Shown here: positions 62,646-64,000 of the stretch, piece after piece | Position numbering within the stretch: position 1 is the stretch's first letter | How the letters are laid out: each line of letters opens with the position of its first letter | From: Octadecabacter sp. B2R22 | GTDB taxonomy: Bacteria > Pseudomonadota > Alphaproteobacteria > Rhodobacterales > Rhodobacteraceae | DNA length: 64,000 nt | Assembly: GCF_018861045.1 (NCBI RefSeq) | Contig: NZ_JAHKQJ010000007.1 | Span: 186,001 to 250,000 of the forward strand | Reading direction: 5' to 3' | The notes under the pieces: model-generated | Seen by the model: only the letters and a program-made list of their open reading frames with translations | Told to the model about the DNA's origin: nothing | Databases searched by the model: none | Program-made: the position numbers and the translations under genes

Positions 62646-63101
62646 ATGCTGACCCGACGCACTCTTTTGGCCGCAACGGCCGCTGCCCCTTTGGCTGTTC
62701 TGTTTAACCGCCCGGCTATGGCCGCCGAACCGGAGGTCTTTTCGGACGGCGGGTTTGCCATTCGGGGCGCTGATCCCGTCGCCTATTTCACCCAAGGCGC
62801 ACCGGCACAGGGCGATCCTGCCAACGCCGTGATGTGGCGTGGCACGACATGGCAGTTCGCCTCAGCCGAGAACATGGAACAGTTCATGGCCAACCCAGAA
62901 ACCTACGCGCCGCAATATGGTGGCTACTGCGCCTTTGCGATGTCAAAGGGTTCGATCGCATCTTCCGTGCCCGAAGCGTGGACCGTGCATGATGGTAAAC
63001 TTTACCTCAACTACTCGGTCAATGTGCGCCAAGTGTGGTCCGAAGACATTCCGGGCAATATCGAGCTTGCGAACGGGTATTGGCCCACGATCTTAGGCTA
63101 G
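62646..63101 (+). CDS. YHS-domain protein with Tat-like signal
   Basis: 151 residues. Tat-type signal TRRTLLAATAAAPLAVLFN with cleavage after AMA. The YHS-like core has ADPVAYFTQGAPAQGD and APQYGGYCAFAMSKG, with a single cysteine that may bind metal. Family role unclear. Ribosome site GGAGG before ATG; monogenic with a terminator after it. Confidence 0.88.
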   Translation: MLTRRTLLAATAAAPLAVLFNRPAMAAEPEVFSDGGFAIRGADPVAYFTQGAPAQGDPANAVMWRGTTWQFASAENMEQFMANPETYAPQYGGYCAFAMSKGSIASSVPEAWTVHDGKLYLNYSVNVRQVWSEDIPGNIELANGYWPTILG

Positions 63102-63212
63102 ATCACGTTTTCCTGATCTGTTCTACTTTTACGGAAAAACGTTCCTATATCTTAATCAGGAAACGAAGACTGGAACCCTTCGTTTCGTCTCACTGTCCCT
63201 CGTTCCGCACTT

Positions 63213-63242
63213 GCGCCCGCACTTTGATGCGGGCGCTTTTTT
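63213..63242 (+). terminator. Terminator after YHS gene
   Basis: GCGCCCGCA / TGCGGGCGC, loop CTTTGA, followed by TTTTTT. Confidence 0.95.
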
Positions 63243-63271
63243 GTTTGAAGAAACAGAGTTAGGGTAGCGAC

Positions 63272-63736
63272 ATGTATAGCGATGATCATCTGAAAGACGT
63301 CCTGCAACGCGCCAAAACGGTGGCCGTGGTCGGGGTGTCAGCGAACCAAGTGCGCCCGAGCTATTTCGTGGCGCGTTACCTTAAGCGGCGGGGGTTGCGT
63401 GTCGTGCCCGTGAACCCGGGATTGGCGGGGCAAAAGCTGTTTGACGAAACAGTTTACGCATCGCTGAGCGATATTCCCTTTGATGTGGATTTTGTCGATA
63501 TCTTTCGACGCTCAGATGCCGTGCCTGCCATCGTGGATGAGGCATTGGCCAAATGGCCCAACCTACAGACGATCTGGATGCAAATCGGCGTTGAACACGC
63601 TGAGGCCGCAGCAAAAGCACAGGCGCGGGGTGTAACCGTCATCCAGAACCGCTGTCCGAAGATCGAATATCAAAGGTTGTTTGGTGAATTGCGCATGGGT
63701 GGGTTCGCCACCGGCGTCATTTCGTCAAAACTTTAG
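63272..63736 (+). CDS. CoA-binding domain protein
   Basis: 154 residues, Rossmann CoA-binding fold (YccU family): VAVVGVSANQVRPSYFVARYL, VPVNPGLAGQKLFDE, VDIFRRSDAVPAIVDEAL, and IQNRCPKIEY. Biological role unknown. ATG preceded by TTAGGG at a short distance; convergent with the partial gene at the right edge. Confidence 0.9.
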   Translation: MYSDDHLKDVLQRAKTVAVVGVSANQVRPSYFVARYLKRRGLRVVPVNPGLAGQKLFDETVYASLSDIPFDVDFVDIFRRSDAVPAIVDEALAKWPNLQTIWMQIGVEHAEAAAKAQARGVTVIQNRCPKIEYQRLFGELRMGGFATGVISSKL

Positions 63737-63739
63737 CCG

Positions 63740-64000
63740 TTAATCGAGCCGTAAATCCGCGGCCACCCGGATGTCACGCAGTGGGCGAACAAGGCGGATG
63801 CTTTCTGCATAAAGCGGGTGGGCTTTATATGCGGCGAGGGCCTCTTCGTCCTTGATGTCGGCCATGACCACGAAGTCAGGGTGGGGGCCCGGAATTTCAT
63901 CAAGGTTAAGGTTGCGATGCACCGCGAAGCTTTCGGCGTGAGGGTTGTCTTTCAAAACCCAAAGGCCTGCTTCGATGGTATCAAGATCATTGGGATCAAT
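63740..64000 (-). CDS. Dabb family protein (stress-responsive alpha/beta barrel), partial
   Basis: Open frame of 86 codons plus stop reaching the right edge without a start; N-terminus missing. Contains LDTIEAGLWVLKDNPHAESF and HPDFVVMADIKDEEALAAYKAHPLY, then RDIRVAADL, the typical end of the Dabb ferredoxin-like barrel. The only TTG within the window (63955) falls inside the domain, so it is not the start. Function unknown. Confidence 0.85.
   Translation of the reverse strand: MDPNDLDTIEAGLWVLKDNPHAESFAVHRNLNLDEIPGPHPDFVVMADIKDEEALAAYKAHPLYAESIRLVRPLRDIRVAADLRLD

Overview
The window reads as a chromosomal segment of a marine-type alphaproteobacterium of the Rhodobacteraceae (Roseobacter group). 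Evidence: the phaZ/phaC-phaP-phaR block, hflK-hflC-DUF2065-degP in the usual order, several family-restricted proteins (DUF2842, DUF6524, TerB pairs), encoded-CCA tRNA-Tyr, moderately high GC with dense short intergenic gaps, and frequent GTG/TTG starts. I see no prophage, insertion sequence, CRISPR array or rRNA operon. Nearly all of it is coding; the only gene-poor stretch above 300 bases (61037-61429) holds a tRNA. The genus cannot be fixed from sequence reading alone.

Layout. 1-5035: polyhydroxyalkanoate (PHA) metabolism: depolymerase phaZ and a GFA-like gene on minus, facing synthase phaC, phasin phaP and repressor phaR on plus, with CTGC-N3-GCAG operator candidates. 5044-16227: a long minus-strand cluster of a polar-amino-acid-type ABC transporter (ATPase, two binding proteins, two permeases), two glutamine synthetase-like ligases, a class I glutamine amidotransferase, an unknown anchored protein, an FAD amine oxidase and a DegT aminotransferase. 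Its composition matches uptake plus gamma-glutamylated amine (Puu-like) catabolism. 16288-18736: cytoplasmic PhnD-like protein, two TerB proteins, rlmJ. 18844-21082: pyrG, secG. 21286-26875: two rhodaneses, an OxyR-like LysR regulator lacking the second redox cysteine, divergent peroxiredoxin, dps, persulfide-dioxygenase-like MBL protein and an SLC13 carrier, a likely peroxide / reactive sulfur locus.

26971-38591: housekeeping (purA, thiN, sdaA, GST, rpiA, gor), two EamA exporters and a large acidic low-complexity protein. 38673-42640: hflKC, DUF2065, DegP. 42694-48304: PG-binding lipoprotein, 2Fe-2S ferredoxin, VCBS protein, cobS and cobT, KefB-type antiporter. 48345-51605: a 1086-residue protein that looks like a PilM/GspL-like domain, a membrane helix, proline-rich repeats and a PilP/GspC-like end in one chain. 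51777-57600: SIMPL protein, amidinotransferase, metY, hemN, glycosyltransferase. 57697-64000: small unknown gene, a three-gene ferredoxin / di-haem membrane protein / Tat flavoprotein operon, tRNA-Tyr, rlmB, zinc ribbon, YHS protein, CoA-binding protein and a truncated Dabb gene.

Best candidates for undescribed biology: the ferredoxin-haem-flavoprotein operon with its Gly/Pro-rich insert, the PilM-PilP-like fusion, the OxyR/sulfur locus, and the amine operon with an embedded cysteine-pair protein. All function calls rest on motif reading and recall of protein families; no database search was run.
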